The notes under the pieces: model-generated | The model's input: only the letters and a program-made list of their open reading frames with translations | Databases searched by the model: none | What the model was told of the DNA's origin: nothing | Source of the DNA: Taibaiella sp. | Lineage (GTDB): Bacteria > Bacteroidota > Bacteroidia > Chitinophagales > Chitinophagaceae | Reading direction: 5' to 3' | Assembly (NCBI GenBank): GCA_021740995.1 | Contig: JAIOYR010000022.1 | Coordinates: forward strand, 1 to 47,355 | DNA: 47,355 bases | Translations under genes and position numbers: made by a program | Shown: positions 9,511 through 16,212 of the stretch, piece after piece | How positions within the stretch are numbered: position 1 is the stretch's first letter | Layout: each line of letters starts with the position of its first letter

Positions 9511-10425
9511 TTATTTCCAAACACGGCTTGCAAAGCGCTCGCTTACCACAAGGTCTTTGCTGCCTGCTGTATACTTATAGAATCCTTCACCTGACTTCAC
9601 ACCCAGATATCCGGCCTGAACCATGTTGGCCAGTAGGGTAGCGGGTGCATATTTCTGAGCACCGAAGCCCATGTGCAGCACATTCATGATAGAGTAACAG
9701 GTGTCAAGACCTATGAAATCAGCCAGTTGTAATGGCCCCATAGGATGCGCCATACCCAACTTCATGATAGTGTCTATTTCTGCCACGCCTGCCACGCCTT
9801 CCTGCAATGCCAGTACTGCTTCATTGATCATTGGCAGCAATATACGATTGGCAATGAAGCCAGGATAATCATTTACTACGCAAGGAACTTTGCCCAGTTG
9901 CTCAGACAACTTGTAAATAGTTTGTGTTACTTCTGCATCTGTGCCATAACCATTGATTACTTCAATAAGCTTCATCACAGGCACCGGATTCATGAAGTGC
10001 ATTCCAATCACTTTTCCCGGACGCTTTGTAACTGACGCTATGCGCGTAAGAGATATCGATGAAGTATTGGTGGCAAGTATACAATGTTCCGGGCAATGCT
10101 GATCGAGCTGCCGAAACAGATTGAGTTTCAGGTCTATATTTTCTGTAGCCGCTTCTACTACCAAATCTGCGTCTTTTACTGCCGCAGCCATGTCTGTATA
10201 CGTTTTGATACGTGACAATGATTGCATTTTCACTTCCTCAGTAATAGTGCCCTTTACTACCAGTCGGTCCATGTTTTTGTTAATAGTAGCAATAGCCTTG
10301 TCTAATGCTGTCTGATTAATATCCATCATGCTTACATTAAAGCCGCATTGCGCAAAAACATGACTGATACCATTTCCCATAGTACCTGAACCAATTACAG
10401 TTACATTATTCAATTTCAATGACAT
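9511..10425 (-). CDS. 3-hydroxyacyl-CoA dehydrogenase (3-hydroxybutyryl-CoA dehydrogenase / PaaH-like)
   Basis: An NAD-dependent (S)-3-hydroxyacyl-CoA dehydrogenase of 304 residues. The start at 10425 places the Rossmann loop GSGTMG at residues 12-17. The catalytic His143 lies in the MHFMNPVPVMKLIE signature and the NTSS motif is at 120-123. It could oxidise 3-hydroxybutyryl-CoA (Hbd) or, given the paa genes 8 kb away, 3-hydroxyadipyl-CoA (PaaH); the sequence cannot decide. The gene is next to phaB on the same strand, but a terminator after phaB suggests separate transcription. The frame stays open 17 codons upstream, but that extension does not look like part of the fold. Confidence 0.93.
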   Translation of the reverse strand: MSLKLNNVTVIGSGTMGNGISHVFAQCGFNVSMMDINQTALDKAIATINKNMDRLVVKGTITEEVKMQSLSRIKTYTDMAAAVKDADLVVEAATENIDLKLNLFRQLDQHCPEHCILATNTSSISLTRIASVTKRPGKVIGMHFMNPVPVMKLIEVINGYGTDAEVTQTIYKLSEQLGKVPCVVNDYPGFIANRILLPMINEAVLALQEGVAGVAEIDTIMKLGMAHPMGPLQLADFIGLDTCYSIMNVLHMGFGAQKYAPATLLANMVQAGYLGVKSGEGFYKYTAGSKDLVVSERFASRVWK

Positions 10426-10588
10426 AAATTTTCGTTTCGTTTTTTTGAGCCGGCAAGATACGTATTCAGCAAACAATAGTCAAAAAGAAAGCACTGTAAG
10501 TATCTATATTGTAGTTAATAATGCATCTCCCAAATGCGGCTTTCGAAAAATTATTGGTAGTGATAGTGGCATGGAAGTACATGAAAAA

Positions 10589-10625
10589 ATGCCTCTAAAT
10601 ATCTGTAGCAGCTATTCAGAGGCAT
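10589..10625 (-). terminator. Terminator of phaB
   Basis: An 8-bp stem (10589-10596 with 10618-10625) with a 21-base loop that can form an inner hairpin, followed on the minus strand by a run of six T (10584-10589). It lies 23 bases past the phaB stop. The rest of the 222-base gap (10426-10647) holds no supported gene. Confidence 0.75.
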
Positions 10626-10647
10626 GGAAATATTTTACAATTAATTT

Positions 10648-11394
10648 TTAGTAGACGTGCTGACCACCGTTTATACTAAGGTTGGCGCCCGTAATAAAGT
10701 TCGCATGTTCTGAGGCGAGGAATGACACGAGATAAGCAACTTCTTCTGTGCCTCCCAGCCGGCCCAAAGGGATCTGTGCTATAATCTGATTTCTTATTTC
10801 TTCTTTTACAGCCATGACCATGTCGGTACCTATGTAGCCGGGCGAAATTGTATTTACCGTTACTCCTTTACTGGCTACCTCCATAGCCAGAGTTTTGGTG
10901 AAACCATGCATACCCGCCTTGGCGGCAGAGTAGTTGGCTTGTCCGAACTGACCTCGCTGACCATTAACGGATGATATATTAATGATGCGACCAAAATTGT
11001 TCTCAATCATGTGATTGATTACATGACGAGTACAGTTAAAAACGCTGTCTAAGTTAGTAGAGATTACTGCTTTCCAGTTTTCATAGCTCATTTTTCTGAA
11101 TGCACCATCCTTTGTAATACCGGCATTATTTACCAATACATCTACATGTCCTATTTCTTCAGCAATTTTACTGATCATGGCGCCACATGAGTCGTAATCG
11201 GCCACATCTGCGTAGTATATTGCAATATCATATCCTTCTTCATGCAGTTTGTTTTTCCACTCTATAGCTTTTTCTTCGCTGCGATAATTAGCTACAACAA
11301 TATAACCATCGTCGTACAGTTTTTTGCACATTGCTGTTCCCAGTCCGCCTGTAGCTCCGGTTACCAATACTATTCTTTTGTCTGAATTGCTCAT
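10648..11394 (-). CDS. phaB: Acetoacetyl-CoA reductase (PhaB), SDR family
   Basis: An NADPH-linked short-chain dehydrogenase expected to make (R)-3-hydroxybutyryl-CoA from acetoacetyl-CoA for polyester synthesis. It has 248 residues, with TGATGGLG cofactor loop, NNAG, and catalytic Ser142, Tyr155 and Lys159. The GQRGQFGQANYS segment, with Gln149 and Gln152, matches the substrate-site pattern of Cupriavidus PhaB rather than generic FabG, and the C-terminus NGGQHVY is also PhaB-like. It is divergent from phaC with 195 bases between the starts. FabG-type 3-oxoacyl-ACP reductase is the alternative, less likely given the motif and neighbours. Confidence 0.9.
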   Translation of the reverse strand: MSNSDKRIVLVTGATGGLGTAMCKKLYDDGYIVVANYRSEEKAIEWKNKLHEEGYDIAIYYADVADYDSCGAMISKIAEEIGHVDVLVNNAGITKDGAFRKMSYENWKAVISTNLDSVFNCTRHVINHMIENNFGRIINISSVNGQRGQFGQANYSAAKAGMHGFTKTLAMEVASKGVTVNTISPGYIGTDMVMAVKEEIRNQIIAQIPLGRLGGTEEVAYLVSFLASEHANFITGANLSINGGQHVY

Positions 11395-11535
11395 AAATTA
11401 ATGGTTTTAGAATCCTAAGATAATAATTCCGTTCAATACTGTTAGTTATCATAGTATATATTAACCATCCACGTTGTTTTTTTTATTTCTCCTATCTATG
11501 TTTTTATGTAAAATATAACAGATAATAGCTGCCAA

Positions 11536-11569
11536 TTGATAACTATAAAAATAAATACACGTACCTTCG
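11536..11569 (+). promoter_or_regulatory. Putative phaC promoter (Bacteroidota type)
   Basis: A TACCTTCG box (11562-11569) matches the Bacteroidota -7 consensus TAnnTTTG at all but one position; a TTG at 11536-11538 lies 23 bases upstream. The box is 28 bases before the phaC start. A nearly identical arrangement precedes phaJ. Confidence 0.5.
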
Positions 11570-11589
11570 CCGAAATTTTAAAAAAAGTT

Positions 11590-12642
11590 ATGAATTTTAA
11601 TACCACAGCAATAGCAGAGGAGTTGATCTCAACAACCGAAAAACTAGCTAAGGGATACAAGACACTACAAGCAATAGAAAAGGTAGAAATAGGTACTACC
11701 AAGAAAGAATTGGTATGGTCTTGCGACAAGATAAAAATGTACCATTACACGAGAGAGACACCAGCGAAATGTGCTATACCGGTGCTTGTGTCTTTTGCAA
11801 TGCTAAACAGGCATGATGTACTGGATCTGCAGCCCGACCGCAGCCTGATGAAAAAACTGATGGACGAGGGTTTGGATATCTATATTATGGATTGGGGATA
11901 CCACAACAAGTCTGACCGTTACCTGACTATGGAAGACTATATAGATGTGTATATGAATGGTGCTGTAGACTTTCTGCGCAAACGCCATAACACACCTAAG
12001 ATTCATAAAATGGGTATTTGCCAGGGCGGTACATTCTCTATGATATACGCCGCACTGTACCCGGAAAAGCTACAATCTCTGACTACTTATGTTGCTCCTT
12101 ACGACTTTTCTACTACCAAGTGTATGCTGTACAAATGGACAAAGTATATAGATGTAGATGCAATGGTGGACAACATAGGTACTATACCCGGCGAAATGGT
12201 AGATGGTGCTTTTGGTATGCTGAAACCAAGCATGAACATTAGCAAATATTTGGGACTAATGGATTCGCTGGAAGACCGGGACAAGATGCTCAACTTCCTG
12301 CGTATGGAAAAATGGAAAAGTGATTTGCCAGCTATACCCGGCGAGATGTACCGCAAGTATATCAAGGACCTTTTCCGTGACAATAAGCTGATAACCGGTG
12401 ATTTTGAACTGGGTGGCAGAAAGGTAAACCTGAAGAACGTAACTATGCCTTTCCTGAATGTATATGCTACAGAGGACAATATAATACCTAACGAAAGCAC
12501 TAAGAACATAATGAATGTAATAGGCTCTAAGGACAAGAAAGAGTATCCTTTCCCCGGTGGTCACATAGGTGTGTTTGTAGGCACTAAGTCTCAGAAAGAG
12601 CTGGGACCTGCTGTCGCTAAGTGGGTGATTGAAAAAAGCTAA
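11590..12642 (+). CDS. phaC: Class III polyhydroxyalkanoate synthase catalytic subunit PhaC
   Basis: Polymerises (R)-3-hydroxyacyl-CoA into polyester at the surface of storage granules. The start at 11590 gives 350 residues, typical of class III (about 355) and far shorter than class I enzymes. The lipase-like box has a cysteine nucleophile: Cys144 in GICQGG. Asp296 (TEDNIIP) and His325 (PGGHIGVF) complete the triad, at almost the same spacing as Allochromatium PhaC (149/302/331). Class III enzymes need PhaE, and a PhaE-like gene lies 1.1 kb downstream on the other strand. The frame extends 18 codons upstream through the promoter box, so the later ATG was chosen. Confidence 0.96.
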   Translation: MNFNTTAIAEELISTTEKLAKGYKTLQAIEKVEIGTTKKELVWSCDKIKMYHYTRETPAKCAIPVLVSFAMLNRHDVLDLQPDRSLMKKLMDEGLDIYIMDWGYHNKSDRYLTMEDYIDVYMNGAVDFLRKRHNTPKIHKMGICQGGTFSMIYAALYPEKLQSLTTYVAPYDFSTTKCMLYKWTKYIDVDAMVDNIGTIPGEMVDGAFGMLKPSMNISKYLGLMDSLEDRDKMLNFLRMEKWKSDLPAIPGEMYRKYIKDLFRDNKLITGDFELGGRKVNLKNVTMPFLNVYATEDNIIPNESTKNIMNVIGSKDKKEYPFPGGHIGVFVGTKSQKELGPAVAKWVIEKS

Positions 12643-12677
12643 TTATTCACTGTAATTGTAATATTGTAAGGTAATAA

Positions 12678-12707
12678 CTAAAGGTGCAGCGTATATTGCA
12701 CCTTTAG
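12678..12707 (+). terminator. Terminator of phaC
   Basis: A perfect 11-bp stem (12678-12688 with 12697-12707, 8-base loop) followed by six T, 36 bases past the phaC stop. It indicates that phaC is transcribed separately from the downstream hydrolase. Confidence 0.9.
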
Positions 12708-12794
12708 TTTTTTGTATAAGGAACGAGAGTTAAATATCATTACAGCCCCAGGCAGAATATACTATTCTGACTCAAAATTTGGAGACAATCAGTA

Positions 12795-13661
12795 ATGACC
12801 GGAAATATCAAATATCCATACGAAGTACATTATACGGACCTCCCTGGCAATTGCAATATTGCCTACATGGATGAAGGCAAAGGAGACAGGACCTTATTGT
12901 TTTTACATGGACTAGCCAACTACTCACCTGTATGGAAAAAGAATATAGAAGTATTGCAGAGCAAGTACAGGTGTGTAGCAATAGACTTGCCGGGTAATGG
13001 CCTATCTGACAGAAATGAGCACAAATTCAGCATGGATTTTTTTGCTGAAGTTGTTTTCAATTTTATTGAGAAAATGGGGCTTAAGAATGTGTGTCTTGCA
13101 GGCCATTCTATGGGTGGGCAAATAGCCATTACAACTTTATTGAAATATCCAACATGCGCAAACGCACTGATATTGTGTGCGCCGGCCGGTTTTGAGGTTT
13201 TTTCTGCTATTGATAAAACGATTTATTACAGCACTATTTCCATGTTTAGCTTCCTGACTACTGATGAGCAGAATCTGCGAACTACAGTAGAGAATAGTTT
13301 TTACAGGCATAGCGGGCATAGCCAGGGGCTGATAAAGGAGCTCACCGCACTTATACGGACTTATAAACTGAACTACTATAAAAAAATGATAGATGCCTGC
13401 ATCAAAAGTATGCTGGAAGAGTCTGTAAACGACAAACTGCAGTTGGTACTACAGCCTTCATTAGTTTTATTTGGTAATAACGATGCTCTTATTCCTAATA
13501 GGCTATTGCATCAAACAACAACACTGTCTGTAGCTAAGGAAGGTGTGAAGAAAATGCCCAATGCTAAAATGTTGATGATAGCTGATTGCGGACACTTTGT
13601 GCAATGGGAAAAAGCAGAAGAAGTAAATGCAGGAATTATATCATTTCTGAAGGACTTATAG
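12795..13661 (+). CDS. Alpha/beta hydrolase in the PHA region
   Basis: A 288-residue alpha/beta hydrolase without a signal peptide, so probably cytoplasmic. It has the oxyanion HG motif (LFLHGLANYSPVW), nucleophile Ser105 in GHSMGG, a late acid in FGNNDALIP and a catalytic His in ADCGHFVQWEKAEEV. The sequence resembles MhpC/proline iminopeptidase-like esterases; specificity cannot be read from it. Being inserted between phaC and the PhaE-like gene, an intracellular polyester depolymerase or oligomer hydrolase role is an attractive but unproven inference. It has its own terminator on each side. Confidence 0.85.
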   Translation: MTGNIKYPYEVHYTDLPGNCNIAYMDEGKGDRTLLFLHGLANYSPVWKKNIEVLQSKYRCVAIDLPGNGLSDRNEHKFSMDFFAEVVFNFIEKMGLKNVCLAGHSMGGQIAITTLLKYPTCANALILCAPAGFEVFSAIDKTIYYSTISMFSFLTTDEQNLRTTVENSFYRHSGHSQGLIKELTALIRTYKLNYYKKMIDACIKSMLEESVNDKLQLVLQPSLVLFGNNDALIPNRLLHQTTTLSVAKEGVKKMPNAKMLMIADCGHFVQWEKAEEVNAGIISFLKDL

Positions 13662-13690
13662 TTTCAATTGAAAATTACTTGTCAGAATTA

Positions 13691-13726
13691 AAAAAGGGAA
13701 CACATTTTGAAATGCGTTCCCTTTTT
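13691..13726. terminator. Bidirectional terminator between hydrolase and PhaE-like genes
   Basis: A 16-bp inverted repeat with one mismatch (13691-13706 with 13711-13726, 4-base loop), A-rich at the left and T-rich at the right, between convergent stops. Confidence 0.88.
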
Positions 13727-13751
13727 AAGTCTATTTTGGAAGAAGTATTGA

Positions 13752-15314
13752 TTACTTCTTGGTGCTTTTAGTTGTTTTTGCAACTTTAGGTTCTTCAATT
13801 TTTTCTTCGCCTTCAAGATCCAGCATTTTCTCAAGCTGACGTACTTTCTTCTTCAGTTCATAGATAGTTTTGTAAACCTCATCCATTTCGCTGCGGGTAG
13901 CTACTGGTATGTCTTTGAGCATTTTTTCCATTTGCAGGTCTATATCCCTACGAAGCTTGTTTTGCAAGCTGCTCACTTCGCCCATTTTCTCGCTGTATTC
14001 TGTGCTTTCGAACAGAGAAACGTAAACTTTGTCGCTGATATTCAGCCACTCCTGATACAAAGCCAGCATGCTGGTTACTTCAGTGCCATCCTGTACTTTT
14101 TTGGCAATGTTTTCAGCCAGCTTGTCCATTACTTTAGTACCCTGAGTGTAAATCATGTACTGCAGTTCTGAATTTTTCAGGTTGTAAGTAGCTATGCGGC
14201 TGCTCAGGTCTTTCCACTCAGACAAGCTCTTTGTGTGCTGGTTTGGAGTGATCATTTTTGCAAATGGAGCAGCAGCTTCGTTCATCATTGAAGTCATCTG
14301 GTCAAATGCGCCCTGCATCTTACCAAACATTTCTGAACCATTACCCATTTTGCCCATGTTGTCGCGCATCTGGTTAAAGCTGTTCATGCCATTTTCGCTC
14401 ATTTTCTTCATGTTCTCGTTCATCTGAGCAGTCATGTTGTTGAGCTGCTGACGACTAGCTTCCGGCAAAAAGCCAAAAAACTTATCCATCAATTCTTTGT
14501 ACAATTCAGGATTCATGAATTTTTTGTACTCATCCATGCTGAATGTTTTGTCCTGGATAGACTTAAACATTGGCGTCCAGATTTCTGCAAACTTTGCAAA
14601 ACTGTCACCACTGTTCATCATGTTTTTATATGCGTCCTGCACAGTGCCATTTTCAAAACTCTTCTGCCACTCACCGAAGCTATTGTTCAGCATACTGTAG
14701 TATTGGTTGAACATGCCGGTAGTTGTTTCAGTTGCTTTCTTAAACTCTTCCATGTTATTCTGGAAAGGGTTCATATTCTGCATCTGGCTCATCCAGTTAG
14801 CATTTGGCATGTTGTTCATAAAACCATTCCATGGGTTCTGCATATTACTGAAGTTATTCTGCCAGTTTGCAAATGGATTGGTAGCAGCAAATGGGTTATT
14901 TGCCATGAACGGGTTAGTGCCAGTTGTAAAAGGATTTGTTCCGGCTGTAAACGGATTAGTACCGTTAGTGCCTGTAGCGAACTTTTTAGCAGACTCCTGA
15001 GCAGTTTCCCACATTTGTTTTGCGAGGTTAGCCTGCATCGTCATCCACTGATCAAAAAATTCGTTTGCTTTAGCAGTAGTGTCTTTATCGCCGGTTGTAT
15101 CTGCAGCAGCACTTGCCTGAGCAGAAGCTTTGGTATATAGTGTTTTCTGGCTCTCTAGCCAGTTTTTGTACCAATCTGTGCCTTTCTCAATAGAATCATT
15201 GAGTGGATTGTTACTGTTTGTGAATTTCTTAGTGGTTTCCACTACAGAATCCAAAACTTTTTTTTGCGTGTCAACGATGGTGTCTACCAGGTTGTTTGTG
15301 TCTTGAAAAGCCAT
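13752..15314 (-). CDS. phaE: PhaE-like class III PHA synthase subunit, extended, with NPF repeats
   Basis: The C-terminal ~110 residues match PhaE, the partner of class III PhaC: LYQEWLNISDKVYVSLFES, then EYSEKMGEVSSLQNKLRR, then PVATRSEMDEVYKTIYELKKKVRQLEK, ending in a short coiled coil (~484-500). At 520 residues it is much longer than usual PhaE (about 350-400). Residues 1-110 are helical and phasin-like. Residues 118-150 hold five NPF motifs at 6-7 residue spacing, with a sixth at 182-184. Residues ~150-360 are rich in Met, Asn, Gln and Phe. The tail is acidic, then Lys/Thr-rich. It likely binds PhaC and coats the granule. It is divergent from phaJ, not adjacent to phaC as in classic class III operons. 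Confidence 0.85.
   Translation of the reverse strand: MAFQDTNNLVDTIVDTQKKVLDSVVETTKKFTNSNNPLNDSIEKGTDWYKNWLESQKTLYTKASAQASAAADTTGDKDTTAKANEFFDQWMTMQANLAKQMWETAQESAKKFATGTNGTNPFTAGTNPFTTGTNPFMANNPFAATNPFANWQNNFSNMQNPWNGFMNNMPNANWMSQMQNMNPFQNNMEEFKKATETTTGMFNQYYSMLNNSFGEWQKSFENGTVQDAYKNMMNSGDSFAKFAEIWTPMFKSIQDKTFSMDEYKKFMNPELYKELMDKFFGFLPEASRQQLNNMTAQMNENMKKMSENGMNSFNQMRDNMGKMGNGSEMFGKMQGAFDQMTSMMNEAAAPFAKMITPNQHTKSLSEWKDLSSRIATYNLKNSELQYMIYTQGTKVMDKLAENIAKKVQDGTEVTSMLALYQEWLNISDKVYVSLFESTEYSEKMGEVSSLQNKLRRDIDLQMEKMLKDIPVATRSEMDEVYKTIYELKKKVRQLEKMLDLEGEEKIEEPKVAKTTKSTKK
14865..14963 (-). repeat. Tandem NPF-coding repeat inside the PhaE-like gene
   Basis: This stretch encodes residues 118-150: three GTNPF-xx units of seven residues followed by two six-residue variants (NNPFAA, TNPFAN). 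The DNA copies differ at third codon positions, so the peptide, not the DNA, appears to be conserved. Confidence 0.85.
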
Positions 15315-15446
15315 GATATTTGTTATTTAATAAAAAAAATACTTAATTATTTTGTTGGGTAATTTATTCTGTCTATTTTAGTTGCTCGATAACCTAAAGT
15401 TATCCGTTCTTCTTCTCAGATTATTATTTACCACTATAAGACGCCG

Positions 15447-15475
15447 CAAAAGTAGTAAATCTTAATCTCATTCAA
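15447..15475 (-). promoter_or_regulatory. Putative promoter of the PhaE-like gene
   Basis: On the minus strand TACTTTTG (15454 to 15447) is an exact TAnnTTTG match, with a TTG (15475 to 15473) 18 bases upstream. This predicts a leader of roughly 125 bases. Confidence 0.6.
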
Positions 15476-15622
15476 TGTTTATTCTTGCATTTTTTTGTAA
15501 TATAACAATATCTTAACCTTTTTGTTGTGATTACAAATTGCACATGTTTATTCAATTGTGCCTTGTCAGCTAATGTGAATTATAAATATATCCCTGTAAA
15601 TAACACACGTAGAAATAAATGT

Positions 15623-15630
15623 TACTTTCG
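15623..15630 (+). promoter_or_regulatory. Putative phaJ -7 box
   Basis: TACTTTCG fits TAnnTTTG with one mismatch, 26 bases before the phaJ start. Box and following bases (CGCTGCAAAATTTAAAA) closely resemble the phaC leader. No convincing -33 element is seen. Confidence 0.45.
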
Positions 15631-15648
15631 CTGCAAAATTTAAAATAA

Positions 15649-16062
15649 ATGCTACAAATCGGAGATGAATTTCGCCACAAGTATAGCTACACACAAGATG
15701 ATGTAGATACTTATGCCCGCGTAAGCGGTGACACTAACCCATTGCATATAGATGCTGCTGCAGGTGCAGCCAGCATGTTTGGGCGCAATATTATTCATGG
15801 CTTTTTAGGTGCCAGTGTTTTTACAAAGATTTTTGGTGCACTCTGGTATGCCGATGGTCATGTGTATATGAGTCAGAACATAAAATGGCTGAAACCAATG
15901 TTTGTAAACACAGAGTATGAGGCAGTAGTAAAGGTAAAAGAGATAATAAAAGAGAAGAACCGCATACTTTATGAATGTGCTGTATATGATGCAACCACAG
16001 GCGAGCAAACTATAACTGGCGAAGCAATGCTGCTCAATAAGAAGCAGTATATATGGGCGTAA
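15649..16062 (+). CDS. phaJ: MaoC-like (R)-specific enoyl-CoA hydratase (PhaJ type)
   Basis: A 137-residue single-hotdog hydratase. The hydratase-2 motif is intact: SGDTNPLHID with Asp28 and His33, followed by FGRNIIHGFLGAS. Such enzymes hydrate trans-2-enoyl-CoA from beta-oxidation to (R)-3-hydroxyacyl-CoA, the substrate of PHA synthase. Assignment as PhaJ rests on size, the motif and location beside the PhaE-like gene; other MaoC-domain dehydratases have the same motif. A terminator follows directly. Confidence 0.85.
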   Translation: MLQIGDEFRHKYSYTQDDVDTYARVSGDTNPLHIDAAAGAASMFGRNIIHGFLGASVFTKIFGALWYADGHVYMSQNIKWLKPMFVNTEYEAVVKVKEIIKEKNRILYECAVYDATTGEQTITGEAMLLNKKQYIWA

Positions 16063-16088
16063 TAGTTTTTAATAGATACCTTTTATCG

Positions 16089-16108
16089 AGCCACTGTAAT
16101 CAGTGGCT
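16089..16108 (+). terminator. Terminator of phaJ
   Basis: An 8-bp perfect stem (16089-16096 with 16101-16108, TAAT loop) followed by a run of T, 26 bases after the phaJ stop. It separates the PHA region from the aromatic catabolism genes. Confidence 0.9.
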
Positions 16109-16212
16109 TTTTTTATTTTGGTGTGTCTGACTAATATCATACCGGAGACTGCTTCAGGTCATTATCACTACCTGATGAACTGAATAAGTTTGTGGCTGAA
16201 AAATCAATATTC

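Larger units (their letters stand above)
15315..15648. other. Divergent intergenic region between PhaE-like gene and phaJ
   Basis: A 334-base AT-rich region separating two divergent starts. It contains a minus-strand promoter match for the PhaE-like gene (15447-15475) and a plus-strand -7-like box for phaJ (15623-15630). I see no further gene, RNA or long repeat in it. Confidence 0.6.

Noticed and set aside
10445-10651. 68-codon plus-strand open frame between the dehydrogenase and phaB
   Set aside because: It has no family resemblance, lies over the dehydrogenase promoter area and the phaB terminator, and overlaps the end of phaB.
11496-11589. Upstream extension of phaC to 11536
   Set aside because: It would place the start inside the probable promoter, and the added residues do not resemble the PhaC N-terminus.
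14703-15140. Long open frames (145 and 97 codons) antisense to the PhaE-like gene
   Set aside because: They come from the biased composition of the Asn/Phe/Gly-rich coding strand; they have no start context and look like mirror images of the repeat.
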